Shown: positions 36,263-44,730 of the stretch, piece after piece | Layout of the letters: each line of letters starts with the position of its first letter | Position numbering within the stretch: the stretch's first letter is position 1 | Source: a virus | Strand: one strand, 5' to 3' | Length of the DNA: 47,626 nucleotides | Virus record (IMG/VR): IMGVR_UViG_3300001848_000368 | Location: 1 to 47,626 of that record | Notes under the pieces: model-generated | What the model saw: only the letters and a program-made list of their open reading frames with translations | Database searches by the model: none | What the model was told of the DNA's origin: nothing | Made by a program: the position numbers and the translations under genes

Positions 36263-38398
36263 CTAATTATACACTCTTATTTCTATTGGTGTATTATCTA
36301 ATTGATTATTTCTTGACCCATCTAAAGTAATACCAGTTAGTATAACTATTTCATCAGCATTATACCGATAGATATATGAAATATAACCATCAGATATACC
36401 ATTATAATTCATTGTTATCATACACCATGTTTTATCAGAGAATAAACTATCTGAAAATATTGAATAATACCCAGTATTATTATATTGAAACCAAACATCA
36501 CCAATAGTATTTTCTAATACTGTTACTACTGGAGCTCCTGTGTTATAGTATAATTCACTTGTTCCCCAACTATTTGGAGTAGTTCCTGTTGCTACAAACC
36601 ATGTACCTTCATTATTATTAGGAGCACCAACATTTGTAAAATCTCCGCTACTAGGAGCTGAAATATTATATGTACGACCTATAACTAATTCTCCTGATGT
36701 TATATTAACATCACTGCTCCCACCACTTTGTGTTAATAAAGCTGTATAAACTTTATAAGGTCTTAAATCACCTGATACATTATTTAATGTTAATGAGCCT
36801 GATATGTTTACGCTGCCAGTCATTACCGGATCAATACTCGGTAAAGCATTCCAAGGTGTTCTTTTCCAAATAGCTCCAGTTGATGGTAATCCAGTTGGAT
36901 AAGACTCGTACATTGTTAGTGTTAGGTGATTATCGTCGTATGACCAAGCTGTATTATCGACAGAACATAACCAACCATCCCCGTTTGGTGCTGGTGCTGG
37001 TCCTTGTCCACCAAACCAAACACTCTCACTTGTAAGCTGTCTTACTGCTGTTGTATCGTCAATAAAATACCAACCAGTTTGTGGCGCTAAAGTTCCTCCA
37101 CTTTCTTCCGAAGGTCCTGTTTGTAACCATGATGTTCCTGGGTCGTGGTATCCGTTCCAGTAAGTAACCCCTCTGTCGTATACGTGTGTTACTATAGGAG
37201 CTACAAAATCTTCTGTGCAATAGTAAACGTAGTCGTTATCGAACGCTACCATTCCTTTTTTATCACCAGTTGATCCTGATGGGAAGTTGTTAGGTGTTTT
37301 ACTTGGTATAATTGTTGATCCTGATAGTAATGTTGATCCTGATACACTTAAGGAATTAATTATACTTACCCCAGAACTTGATATTTGTAAAATTGGGCTG
37401 AAGTAATCAGCATTTGCGTATATATTAATTGGAGTGTCTACTTCATTTCCTATGTAACTTTCACCACTGTCTCCTATCCATCCTGCAAATACGGATTGAG
37501 TTACGTTGTAGGTATCGTTATATAACCCAAATGCCCAAGGAGCGTCATTTTCTCCATGAATACTTAAAATATAGTCTTGACTTCCTGTCATTACAAGTGA
37601 CCCTACACTGCCGCTTACACCTAAGCTACCAGTAATGATTAAATCAACATTACCTCCTCCATAGCTATACCACTCGTCGGGTACAATAGTCCAACTCATA
37701 CTACCTGTTTTGTAGTATAGAGTTACAAAATCGCCTCCGCTCACTTCTTGAAATCTAACAACTAAAGGATGTCTACCTGCTGATAATACTATCGGAGTTT
37801 GATTTCCTCCTGGTCCGCTATTTCCACCATGTCCACCATACCAGTCTGCTACTAAAGTATTGTCTATAAAAGCATCTGAAGCATCGTCACTATCTAAACC
37901 AAAAGTATAAGTATCGCTTGTTGGCACTGTTAAGTATCCTTCAAATTTTAATGCATAATAATCTGAGTTACGAGAAATATTATCTATATTTGGGTAAACA
38001 GACTGTGTTATAATTGGACAAGCGGCAAATAATGTATCAAAATCACCTGCATTATCTACATATCCACCATAGTAACCATTTGTATTGTAAGCTGTTGTTA
38101 ATATACCTGGATTAGCTCCACTTCCTAATTTTACTTCACTACCTGCATCATATTGAATACCTAAATTAGTATCTGTCCATTGAGTACCATTTTCAGCATA
38201 CACTGCGGTTGCTGCTATAGAAGCTGAGGTTGCATAACTAGCGGATATAGATGTTGTAGCGCTACTAGCTATACTAGCTGATGTAGCATAGGATGCTGTA
38301 CCAGCTACAGCTATTGTACTTGGTATAGTTCCAGTACCATCTAGTTGTGCAAACCCATAGGGTTGATTTGCTTTATCTAAAGTGATGATTTGTTTCAT
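36263..38398 (-). CDS. Tail fibre/adhesin with PA14-like domain, 711 aa
   Basis: The N-terminal 65 residues contain the fibre linker type seen in neighbouring genes (GTASYATSASIASS, SISASYATSAS). Residues about 100-245 resemble a PA14 carbohydrate-binding domain: LKFEGYLTVPTSDTYTFGLD, DDASDAFIDN, GRHPLVVRFQEVSGGDFVTLYYK. The rest (about 250-711) is beta-rich, with a GSTGDKKGMVAFDNDYVYYC segment, Gly/Ser/Thr strands and Trp/Tyr-rich parts, and has no assigned domain. A host-glycan binding role at the cell surface is likely. Its ATG shares one base with the stop codon of the 59-aa gene (TAATG), indicating translational coupling. Confidence 0.78.
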   Translation of the reverse strand: MKQIITLDKANQPYGFAQLDGTGTIPSTIAVAGTASYATSASIASSATTSISASYATSASIAATAVYAENGTQWTDTNLGIQYDAGSEVKLGSGANPGILTTAYNTNGYYGGYVDNAGDFDTLFAACPIITQSVYPNIDNISRNSDYYALKFEGYLTVPTSDTYTFGLDSDDASDAFIDNTLVADWYGGHGGNSGPGGNQTPIVLSAGRHPLVVRFQEVSGGDFVTLYYKTGSMSWTIVPDEWYSYGGGNVDLIITGSLGVSGSVGSLVMTGSQDYILSIHGENDAPWAFGLYNDTYNVTQSVFAGWIGDSGESYIGNEVDTPINIYANADYFSPILQISSSGVSIINSLSVSGSTLLSGSTIIPSKTPNNFPSGSTGDKKGMVAFDNDYVYYCTEDFVAPIVTHVYDRGVTYWNGYHDPGTSWLQTGPSEESGGTLAPQTGWYFIDDTTAVRQLTSESVWFGGQGPAPAPNGDGWLCSVDNTAWSYDDNHLTLTMYESYPTGLPSTGAIWKRTPWNALPSIDPVMTGSVNISGSLTLNNVSGDLRPYKVYTALLTQSGGSSDVNITSGELVIGRTYNISAPSSGDFTNVGAPNNNEGTWFVATGTTPNSWGTSELYYNTGAPVVTVLENTIGDVWFQYNNTGYYSIFSDSLFSDKTWCMITMNYNGISDGYISYIYRYNADEIVILTGITLDGSRNNQLDNTPIEIRVYN

Positions 38399-38577
38399 TA
38401 TGCGTCTATTTCAACGATGTCGTATGCTTTGTATGTTTTTAACAATTTGCCTTTTGTTTCATGGAATTGTTTCCAAGAAAATTCAGTAGCTTGTTTTTCA
38501 TCATCAGTCCAAGTATCCTGTTCTAAATTAACAAGGTATTTGTTATCTGTTCCGCGTTGTATTTTTTTCTTATTCAT
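38398..38577 (-). CDS. Small protein between two fibre genes, 59 aa
   Basis: A 60-codon frame (59 aa plus stop) that the 60-aa length cut-off hides. It starts NKKKIQRGTDNKYLVNLEQD and continues with a DDEKQATEFSWKQF helix and a YKAYDIVEIDA strand. It fills the whole 182-nt gap between two fibre genes, with a 3-nt gap to the upstream gene and TAATG overlap with the downstream one, so it is almost certainly translated. No family is recognised. Position between fibres recalls fibre assembly chaperones, but it is shorter than those known, and no homology is seen. Confidence 0.75.
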   Translation of the reverse strand: MNKKKIQRGTDNKYLVNLEQDTWTDDEKQATEFSWKQFHETKGKLLKTYKAYDIVEIDA

Positions 38578-38580
38578 ATA

Positions 38581-40983
38581 TTATATGTTTGCGTAGAATC
38601 CGTTATTTTGATTAGTTGACGTCATAGTAGCTCCATTAAATAATGCATTAGAATTATTACTTTCATCATTATTCATTGTAAAATTGGTTATTGTACTTTG
38701 ATTACTTAATGAGTTGTATAAAATATAATCTAAGCCAGCTGATCCGTTTATATTATTAATGCTAGATTGGTTACCTAGTGAGTTATAAGCTATTTGGCTA
38801 TTACCTCCCATAGTTGTGTCATTAATACTAGAGTTATTTTTTAAATCATTTCCTACTATAGCAGCATATCCTATAACGTTATTGTATATATTACTTTGAT
38901 TGCTTAATGTATTAGAATACAAATAACCATTACCTGGGCTATCAGCTGGGTCTAATGTCATACTGTACATGGAGCTATTTGCTGTTAATTTATTTGCTTC
39001 AGCATAGCTACTACTATACATTATTATGCTATACACACTACTGTCCATTTCGATTGAATTAGCGTAGAAAGCAGAATTACTATCTAATGTACAACTATAT
39101 AATCCACTATCACCTGCTATTGTATTTGCTTGTATATAGCTACCTGTAGTTAAGTTATTACTATTTATATAACTTGAATCAGTTACTGTGTTTTGCCTAA
39201 AATATGAATTATAGTAGAGGTTATTACTTTCAATAGTACTATCATTAGCTACTGTATTCTCAACTATAAAACAGCCATTTTCAATTAGAGTATTGCTGTT
39301 TATAGATGAGTTATTTGTTATAGTATTCTTTCCAATTTCACCACCACTAATTAAGGTATTATTATTTATAAAAGATTCACCTGTTAAAGTGTTGCTATAT
39401 AAGTTACTACCTGTCATTTCGTTACTGTAGATACCACTATAGTTAGATAGGTTGTTTTGGTAGATACTACTATTTAACATGTTATTGTAATCACCAATGT
39501 AGCCTTCTGATGTTAGACTATTGTTTTCGATAGTTGAACTATATAAATTATTACCTCCAATCCAACCGTATGAATCTAAAGTATTATCTTCAATACGTGA
39601 ATAGTTTCTTAAGTAGTTATTATCATCTCCAATAGTTGCATCTTGAAGTTTATTATACCTAATAACGCTATAATCAAACAAATAGTTATCTCCAATATAA
39701 GAATCTTCAGATATAGTATTATACTGTATATCTCCTCTGATTATAGCATTATTACTTAAATCAGAATTTTGTTCTATAACATTGTGTCTGATACTACCAT
39801 AATCTGATCCAAACATGTTGCCAAAACCTGAATCGTTTAATATGTTGTTTTCTATACCAAAGCCATCTCCAGAAAAGAAACAACTATACATACCTGAATC
39901 ATATATAGTATTGTATTCCATATAGCCATAATCTTCAAACCTGATGTCATATGCCATATAAGAGTTCTCAATAGTATTATTAACACAATACAAACCTCTA
40001 AAATTAAGGAAACCTTCTACTGTACTAGCTTTAATAGTATTACCCATAAATCCAGTAGAGTCATCTAAATTTTCATTATATTCATATTCATTACCCCATG
40101 GGAACAATGGTATGCTTCTAGATTCCATCCAATTCCATTGTGCAAATGTTTGTTCAACGATATTACCTGCTTTATCTTTTCTCATTGTGATAAAGTCATT
40201 TTCTACATCATATTCAATCTCGTCCCAAACTACATTGTAATCAGTTTCATTATAAGGAATTTCATCCCAATCATCCTCATTTAAAATATATATATATGGG
40301 GACCAACCGACATTTCCTGTTTTATTAATCCACATTTTTCCTCCCCAAACTACTTTAGAACTACCCGAAATAAATGTTGGTATTTCAATTAGTGGGTCTG
40401 GATCTAGTAGAATCTCAGCTGTGGCTCCACTGTAACTACCTGTGATACTTAATGATCCTGACCATTGTTCATAGGTATTAGGTACTATATATTGCCACCC
40501 ACCATCATAAAAGAATTGATTGTTATGTACTGGGTATCCTTCGTTTCCGTTATTATTTGTAACATACTCTCCTCCTTGGAATGATCCACTTAAATTAGTA
40601 AGATAAAATCTAACATATGGTGACCATATATTATTTCCAAGAACAGATTTATCGTATTTTGGATTATAGAATTTACCTACACCTCTTGGATTGTAAGATC
40701 CAGTTGATGTTGCTTGAACTATAACGTCAACACCTCCATTAACTAATCCATGATTATCGTCAGCACCTTGAAGGTAGTATAATGTACCTGGTGCTAAGGT
40801 TCCCATATCACGCATTTGGAAAAATGCATTTGGTGTAGTAGGTACTATTCCACCTCCAATAGCAGATCCTGATTGATCTTGGATAGAGATTGCTCCTTGG
40901 TCTGTAATTCCGAATATAACTTTGCTTATATCTGACGCTGCAGGTAATGTGGCTTGTTTGACTAATTCAATGTAGCTTGGCAT
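38581..40983 (-). CDS. Tail spike/fibre with undecapeptide repeats, 800 aa
   Basis: Residues 1-300 form a beta-rich head with an SDISKVIFGITDQGAISIQD strand, Trp-rich stretches and a GSLSITGSYSGATAEILLD segment. From about 315 to 770 the sequence is a run of roughly 11-residue units with consensus S-x-[IL]-x-x-N-x-[LI]-x-x-[NDS], for example SSINSNTLIEN and STIESNNLYYN. The N ladders and aliphatic alternation point to a parallel beta-helix or beta-roll with Asn stacks. This is probably a receptor-binding spike or a long fibre segment; whether it is enzymatic is unknown. No catalytic signature is seen. Confidence 0.78.
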   Translation of the reverse strand: MPSYIELVKQATLPAASDISKVIFGITDQGAISIQDQSGSAIGGGIVPTTPNAFFQMRDMGTLAPGTLYYLQGADDNHGLVNGGVDVIVQATSTGSYNPRGVGKFYNPKYDKSVLGNNIWSPYVRFYLTNLSGSFQGGEYVTNNNGNEGYPVHNNQFFYDGGWQYIVPNTYEQWSGSLSITGSYSGATAEILLDPDPLIEIPTFISGSSKVVWGGKMWINKTGNVGWSPYIYILNEDDWDEIPYNETDYNVVWDEIEYDVENDFITMRKDKAGNIVEQTFAQWNWMESRSIPLFPWGNEYEYNENLDDSTGFMGNTIKASTVEGFLNFRGLYCVNNTIENSYMAYDIRFEDYGYMEYNTIYDSGMYSCFFSGDGFGIENNILNDSGFGNMFGSDYGSIRHNVIEQNSDLSNNAIIRGDIQYNTISEDSYIGDNYLFDYSVIRYNKLQDATIGDDNNYLRNYSRIEDNTLDSYGWIGGNNLYSSTIENNSLTSEGYIGDYNNMLNSSIYQNNLSNYSGIYSNEMTGSNLYSNTLTGESFINNNTLISGGEIGKNTITNNSSINSNTLIENGCFIVENTVANDSTIESNNLYYNSYFRQNTVTDSSYINSNNLTTGSYIQANTIAGDSGLYSCTLDSNSAFYANSIEMDSSVYSIIMYSSSYAEANKLTANSSMYSMTLDPADSPGNGYLYSNTLSNQSNIYNNVIGYAAIVGNDLKNNSSINDTTMGGNSQIAYNSLGNQSSINNINGSAGLDYILYNSLSNQSTITNFTMNNDESNNSNALFNGATMTSTNQNNGFYANI
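38675..40040 (-). repeat. Degenerate 33-bp (11-residue) repeat array in the 800-aa fibre gene
   Basis: About 30 to 40 units of 33 bp are recognisable at protein level but diverged at DNA level. The periodic residues are Ser/Asn in position 1, Ile/Leu in position 3, Asn in position 6 and Leu/Ile in position 8. Boundaries are approximate. Confidence 0.7.
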
Positions 40984-41001
40984 GTTTTTATTTTTATTTT
41001 A

Positions 41002-41484
41002 TTATTCTATTATTCCAGGACCTACTATAGATCCACTGTTATATAATCCTCCATCGATATGGATAGTTCCGCTCACTATAAGCGATCCACTATTACGTAG
41101 ATCTCCTAAAACATAATATTCAGCATTCTCTTCTACAATAAATATATTATTAGATAATACTAATAAATTTCCAGGGTTAAGAATACTTTCGTATTGTTTA
41201 ATCGTATTAATTCCAAATGTTCTATTATATGAAAATGGCACTTCTATTACACTCCCACTAATTACTGGAATACCATTTACCATCAAAGACCCTGTTAAAT
41301 TTATAGTTCCTCCAACAGATAGTGATCCACTAACAGTAACACCATCATTTGTTAAATATAAACCAGAAGGATTGCCAGCGCCATCTGTTATAGATTGTGA
41401 AACGTTAGATATTTGACCATTATCATTAACTTTTAATAATGATAAATAAGTATCTTTAATTTGTTGGCCGGTTAATGATGACAT
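41002..41484 (-). CDS. Small fibre-type virion protein, 160 aa
   Basis: A 160-aa protein with the fibre-like repeat language: GVTVSGSLSVGGTINLTGSL, NSGSLIVSGTIHIDGG and YNSGSIVGPG, strands separated by Gly/Ser turns that suggest a short beta-helix. The N-terminus (SLTGQQIKDTYLSLLKVNDNG) resembles the attachment ends of phage surface proteins. It lies between the 100-aa protein and the 800-aa spike and has an ATATTTAT element 20 nt upstream. It also contains, inside the coding region at 41138-41145, one further ATATTTAT octamer. Confidence 0.65.
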   Translation of the reverse strand: MSSLTGQQIKDTYLSLLKVNDNGQISNVSQSITDGAGNPSGLYLTNDGVTVSGSLSVGGTINLTGSLMVNGIPVISGSVIEVPFSYNRTFGINTIKQYESILNPGNLLVLSNNIFIVEENAEYYVLGDLRNSGSLIVSGTIHIDGGLYNSGSIVGPGIIE

Positions 41485-41504
41485 TTTCTATTTTTATATC
41501 TATT

Positions 41505-41512
41505 ATAAATAT
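41505..41512 (-). promoter_or_regulatory. ATATTTAT element upstream of the 160-aa gene
   Basis: Exact octamer followed by A, 20 nt before the ATG at 41484. It probably starts transcription of the fibre cluster. Confidence 0.5.
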
Positions 41513-41815
41513 TTAATATTCTCCTAAATCTATAGTGTTAAAACTACCACTATCTCCAAATGTATTAACTCCGTCAATAGTAATGGTTCCAACATTATAA
41601 GTACTTTGTGTAACTTCTACTGATCCTGATATTACAAAGTCTGGTATTCCTATTCTTGTTCCATCCCAATTACCAAATGAGTCTTCCCATTGATTTGTTA
41701 TATTATTCCATATTTGATTTGCAGTAGGAATTTTAGATCCACTAAGAATTAATTGATCTAATTCTTCATTGTAATGTAAATTTGATAGGACTTGTTTTAA
41801 TTTTAATCTTGACAT
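41513..41815 (-). CDS. Small virion-like protein, 100 aa
   Basis: A 100-aa protein with an N-terminal helix (SRLKLKQVLSNLHYNEEL), followed by an ISGSVEVTQSTYNVGTITID strand region of the fibre type. It starts 1 nt after the gp15-like gene stop and is followed by the 160-aa gene and the fibre cluster. A connector or fibre-attachment role would fit its position but is unproven. There is no enzyme signature. Confidence 0.6.
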   Translation of the reverse strand: MSRLKLKQVLSNLHYNEELDQLILSGSKIPTANQIWNNITNQWEDSFGNWDGTRIGIPDFVISGSVEVTQSTYNVGTITIDGVNTFGDSGSFNTIDLGEY

Positions 41816-41816
41816 T

Positions 41817-43064
41817 TTATAAAAATTTTCCTATACCAGTTATTATATCGCTTTGTTCAAAACTATATTGTAGTAATGTAGGATCTATAACTAATGTAGA
41901 CACTCCATTAGATTGCGTAAAACTAACTATTGCAGTTTTTTCTATAAATTGACCATTACAGAAAAATGTAAAGCTATCAACAGATGTTGCAGGTAATCCG
42001 CTTGGAGCAGATAGCCAAGGTCCAAATACTACAGTTGTCGGATTTACAAAAGTTCCTGTTAATTCTTTATTTGTATTAATATAGAGTATCACATCTGATG
42101 GTACATTAGTGATATTATTAATAATATTTCTAGAATCAGAAGCCACAATATTTGATAATTTTTTACCAGGTTGTTGATTTTGATTTGCTACAAATTGTTC
42201 TGAGCTAGTGGCTGTTTCTAATCCAAATACTATATTAGCCGCACTAAATACTCTGTTTACTGATGCAAGGGATTTATTCATAACATCAGGAATTAAATAT
42301 CCATTTAATGTTAGTGTAAAACTATTTTTAACTAATCTGTCCTCTCCAACTTCTAGAGTTAAATTATCTTGGAATGATTCAATAGAACTATAAAATTGGA
42401 ATCTATTAGGATCTCCCCAATAAGATCTAGAAGCAAAATTAAGAGCTTCAATTATCTTATCCATTTGTTCCATAAAATGAGTCCAAACAATACAAGAATA
42501 TTCTACAGTAACATAATCTGGTGTGACTGCAACTACGTATTCTTTTTCTGGTGCTCTACTATTTACAACATTAAAGTTACTATAAACATTTCTTCTATTA
42601 AAAGACTTTTCAAATACTTGAACATTTTTAACAGTGTTTCCATCTAATTTATTTCCCAGACCCCTATTTTGTGTGAGATTAGTCCTTTTAAACATTAATA
42701 GTGGAGCCATTAGTTTCCCATTTCTATCTCTATAGTATCCATCAGCTTGTACACTTTTCCAATTCTCTGCATTCCCATAAATTATTGGCACATCAACTTT
42801 AGTATTATTTTGTACCACAGATAATTTTAAAATCTCAGTAAAATAGTAATTTACAGCCTCATTAATATCTTTTAAGCCTATAGAAAAATCTTTATCAATA
42901 TCATCTTTTAATGATATTTCAAGTGCTCTATTTTGTTCTGGTTGCCCTGCTTTAAACTCTTCAGAGAATATTTGATTTGGATTCCCTGTTTTTGGATCGT
43001 AGGGTACTACCAATTTATTCATAAATTCTCTCCTATTTTGAGGACGTACCGTTTGTATGCTCAT
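41817..43064 (-). CDS. Tail terminator/sheath stabiliser, T4 gp15-like
   Basis: The 415-aa protein matches T4 gp15 in order and pattern, although it is longer (T4 gp15 is 272 aa). Corresponding segments are VDVPIIYGNAENWKSVQADG (T4: RVPITYASKEHFMMKL), VEYSCIVWTHFMEQMDKIIE (T4: MIYELSIFTRYEDDMFQIVE) and NSFTLTLNGYLIPD (T4: IEWSLTFEVNGWMYPP). The extra length is mostly a C-terminal extension with SFTFFCNGQFIEKTAIVSF. This protein caps the tail end and joins it to the neck. It overlaps the gp14-like gene by one base (TAATG). Confidence 0.78.
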   Translation of the reverse strand: MSIQTVRPQNRREFMNKLVVPYDPKTGNPNQIFSEEFKAGQPEQNRALEISLKDDIDKDFSIGLKDINEAVNYYFTEILKLSVVQNNTKVDVPIIYGNAENWKSVQADGYYRDRNGKLMAPLLMFKRTNLTQNRGLGNKLDGNTVKNVQVFEKSFNRRNVYSNFNVVNSRAPEKEYVVAVTPDYVTVEYSCIVWTHFMEQMDKIIEALNFASRSYWGDPNRFQFYSSIESFQDNLTLEVGEDRLVKNSFTLTLNGYLIPDVMNKSLASVNRVFSAANIVFGLETATSSEQFVANQNQQPGKKLSNIVASDSRNIINNITNVPSDVILYINTNKELTGTFVNPTTVVFGPWLSAPSGLPATSVDSFTFFCNGQFIEKTAIVSFTQSNGVSTLVIDPTLLQYSFEQSDIITGIGKFL

Positions 43065-43555
43065 TATAGTCTATTTTGATTAATACCTAACGCGTCTGGG
43101 CTAGCGTAATGGCACGTTAATATAATTGAATATGAAGATCCAAAGTTTTCTAAACCCTCGGAATAAGCATAATCAGAATCCTTTCCAAGGATTAATTGAT
43201 TTTGATTAACATTATCTACTAAGTAATATAATTCATTATACATTACTACATCTCCCACTTCAGGAACCACATTTGCATCTGATAAGTGATCTTTTAAGAA
43301 TCTAAAAGTAACAGGTCTTGATACATCTGTTCCAAAGTCTCCTGAAGCAAATGAAAAATCCCCTCTTTCAATAAGGCAATTTAATAAAACTGGTCCTATA
43401 TAATATTTCTCTAATCCTTCACCGTAAACATTTTTATCTGTGTCTTGTAACATTATTTTATAATATCCGCACTCTTGAGAAATAATATTTTCTACCAACT
43501 CTCTTGATATTCCTTTAAATGTACCTATATCATTTTTACTACCAAATAATGCCAT
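43064..43555 (-). CDS. Neck protein, T4 gp14-like
   Basis: The 163-aa protein includes an EYYIGPVLLNCLIERGDFSF-like segment and PEVGDVVMYNELYYLVDNVN, which resembles T4 gp14 ([25 protein letters not shown]) in position and pattern. It is shorter than T4 gp14 (256 aa) and lacks the long C-terminal part. Gene order, gp13-like, gp14-like and gp15-like, supports the assignment. It forms part of the head-to-tail connector. One base overlaps the downstream gene and 1 nt separates it from the upstream gene. Confidence 0.6.
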   Translation of the reverse strand: MALFGSKNDIGTFKGISRELVENIISQECGYYKIMLQDTDKNVYGEGLEKYYIGPVLLNCLIERGDFSFASGDFGTDVSRPVTFRFLKDHLSDANVVPEVGDVVMYNELYYLVDNVNQNQLILGKDSDYAYSEGLENFGSSYSIILTCHYASPDALGINQNRL

Positions 43556-43556
43556 T

Positions 43557-44723
43557 TTATCCTATATAAATTAAAAGTGGGACTTTGCTTAATGTGTCTG
43601 TCATAGATGTTTCTTCAGATTGCTTTCTCTCTAATTGAGCTTGTCTAGTCATATCGGCTAAATCCGTTCTAAGTTTTTCTCTTAGAGTGTTTTGCATATC
43701 TTTTCCTTTTGCTATTAGATCTCCACCATTTAATGTGGCTTCAGCACCAGGAATAGGTACAGTACTATATTTTCCTCTAATTAATCCAAGCAATTCAGAA
43801 GCAAGAGCTAATGTATATTCATAGATCCACTGCTTTCCTGGTTGGTTAATTTGTGAATATGTTATATTATTATATGGAACATTAGATGGATTTGTTATTA
43901 AATCTGTACTACCACTATATGGACTAGTAGTCAAAGCATTAGACATCTCGCTTTTCTTAGCATATTGAATATACAAAGGCACTCCATCAATTTCCGGTTT
44001 GGGGAATATTCTTAGTTTATTATTTATTAATTCAAAAGTAAATGCTGATCTTCTAACTTGATTTGACATTTCAATCTCTTGAATTCTTTGAATATCCCAA
44101 TAAACTGGGAATAGAGTGAAGTTTAATCCTGGTGAATAACTAGCCCAACCAAAATTTTCAGTTGCACCTTGATAGTTTATTGACCCTCCTATATATGGAT
44201 CATAGTATTGATTAATAGCTGGATTTCCTTCATAAAAAATTCTTTTTACTTCTATTCTATCTCCAGGTTGTATTATACTACTACTAACTCCCCAATCTTG
44301 TAAATCATAAACTTGTTGGCCGTTCATTAAAGTGATTGATCCAGTATACCATTCAGTATATCCACCTACACCAGCCTCTGCTCCATAAGCCTCTGCTAAA
44401 GTGACAATACTATTTAAACTTGGCACTATTACTTGATTATTTAAAGTAGATCCTGTTGGAGATCCTATTAAACTCAAGAAATTATCTTTTATAGCTAATT
44501 GATAAAGCTCTTCTGAATAGACAGATATTGCTTCTTCAAAACATGCATAGATATTTAAATCTTGTAATTCCACATCCATAACAGGATAACCTAATTTTCT
44601 AGCTACATAATTAGCTACTTTAGGTCCATCAGCCTGGAAAATTGGATCGCTATCATAAAAGCCAAATGGAGTTAATCCAGATATTGGCATTGGGGTTCCA
44701 TTATATATTAAGGGATTAGCCAT
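43557..44723 (-). CDS. Neck protein, T4 gp13-like
   Basis: The 388-aa protein starts with a helical segment KVANYVARKLGYPVMDVELQ DLNIYACFEEAISVYSEELYQ (split here into two runs, about 36-76), the pattern I associate with phage neck and connector proteins such as gp13. The central part is beta-rich and the last 60 residues are helical and charged (NTLREKLRTDLADMTRQAQL). T4 gp13 is 309 aa. The assignment rests on the helix pattern and order just upstream of gp14/gp15-like genes. It lies 7 nt after the PhoH-like gene. Confidence 0.6.
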   Translation of the reverse strand: MANPLIYNGTPMPISGLTPFGFYDSDPIFQADGPKVANYVARKLGYPVMDVELQDLNIYACFEEAISVYSEELYQLAIKDNFLSLIGSPTGSTLNNQVIVPSLNSIVTLAEAYGAEAGVGGYTEWYTGSITLMNGQQVYDLQDWGVSSSIIQPGDRIEVKRIFYEGNPAINQYYDPYIGGSINYQGATENFGWASYSPGLNFTLFPVYWDIQRIQEIEMSNQVRRSAFTFELINNKLRIFPKPEIDGVPLYIQYAKKSEMSNALTTSPYSGSTDLITNPSNVPYNNITYSQINQPGKQWIYEYTLALASELLGLIRGKYSTVPIPGAEATLNGGDLIAKGKDMQNTLREKLRTDLADMTRQAQLERKQSEETSMTDTLSKVPLLIYIG

Positions 44724-44730
44724 TTATTAT

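Noticed and set aside
41138-41145. An ATATTTAT octamer inside the 160-aa gene.
   Set aside because: It encodes part of IFIVEE and is not followed by a start codon nearby, so I treat it as a chance occurrence.
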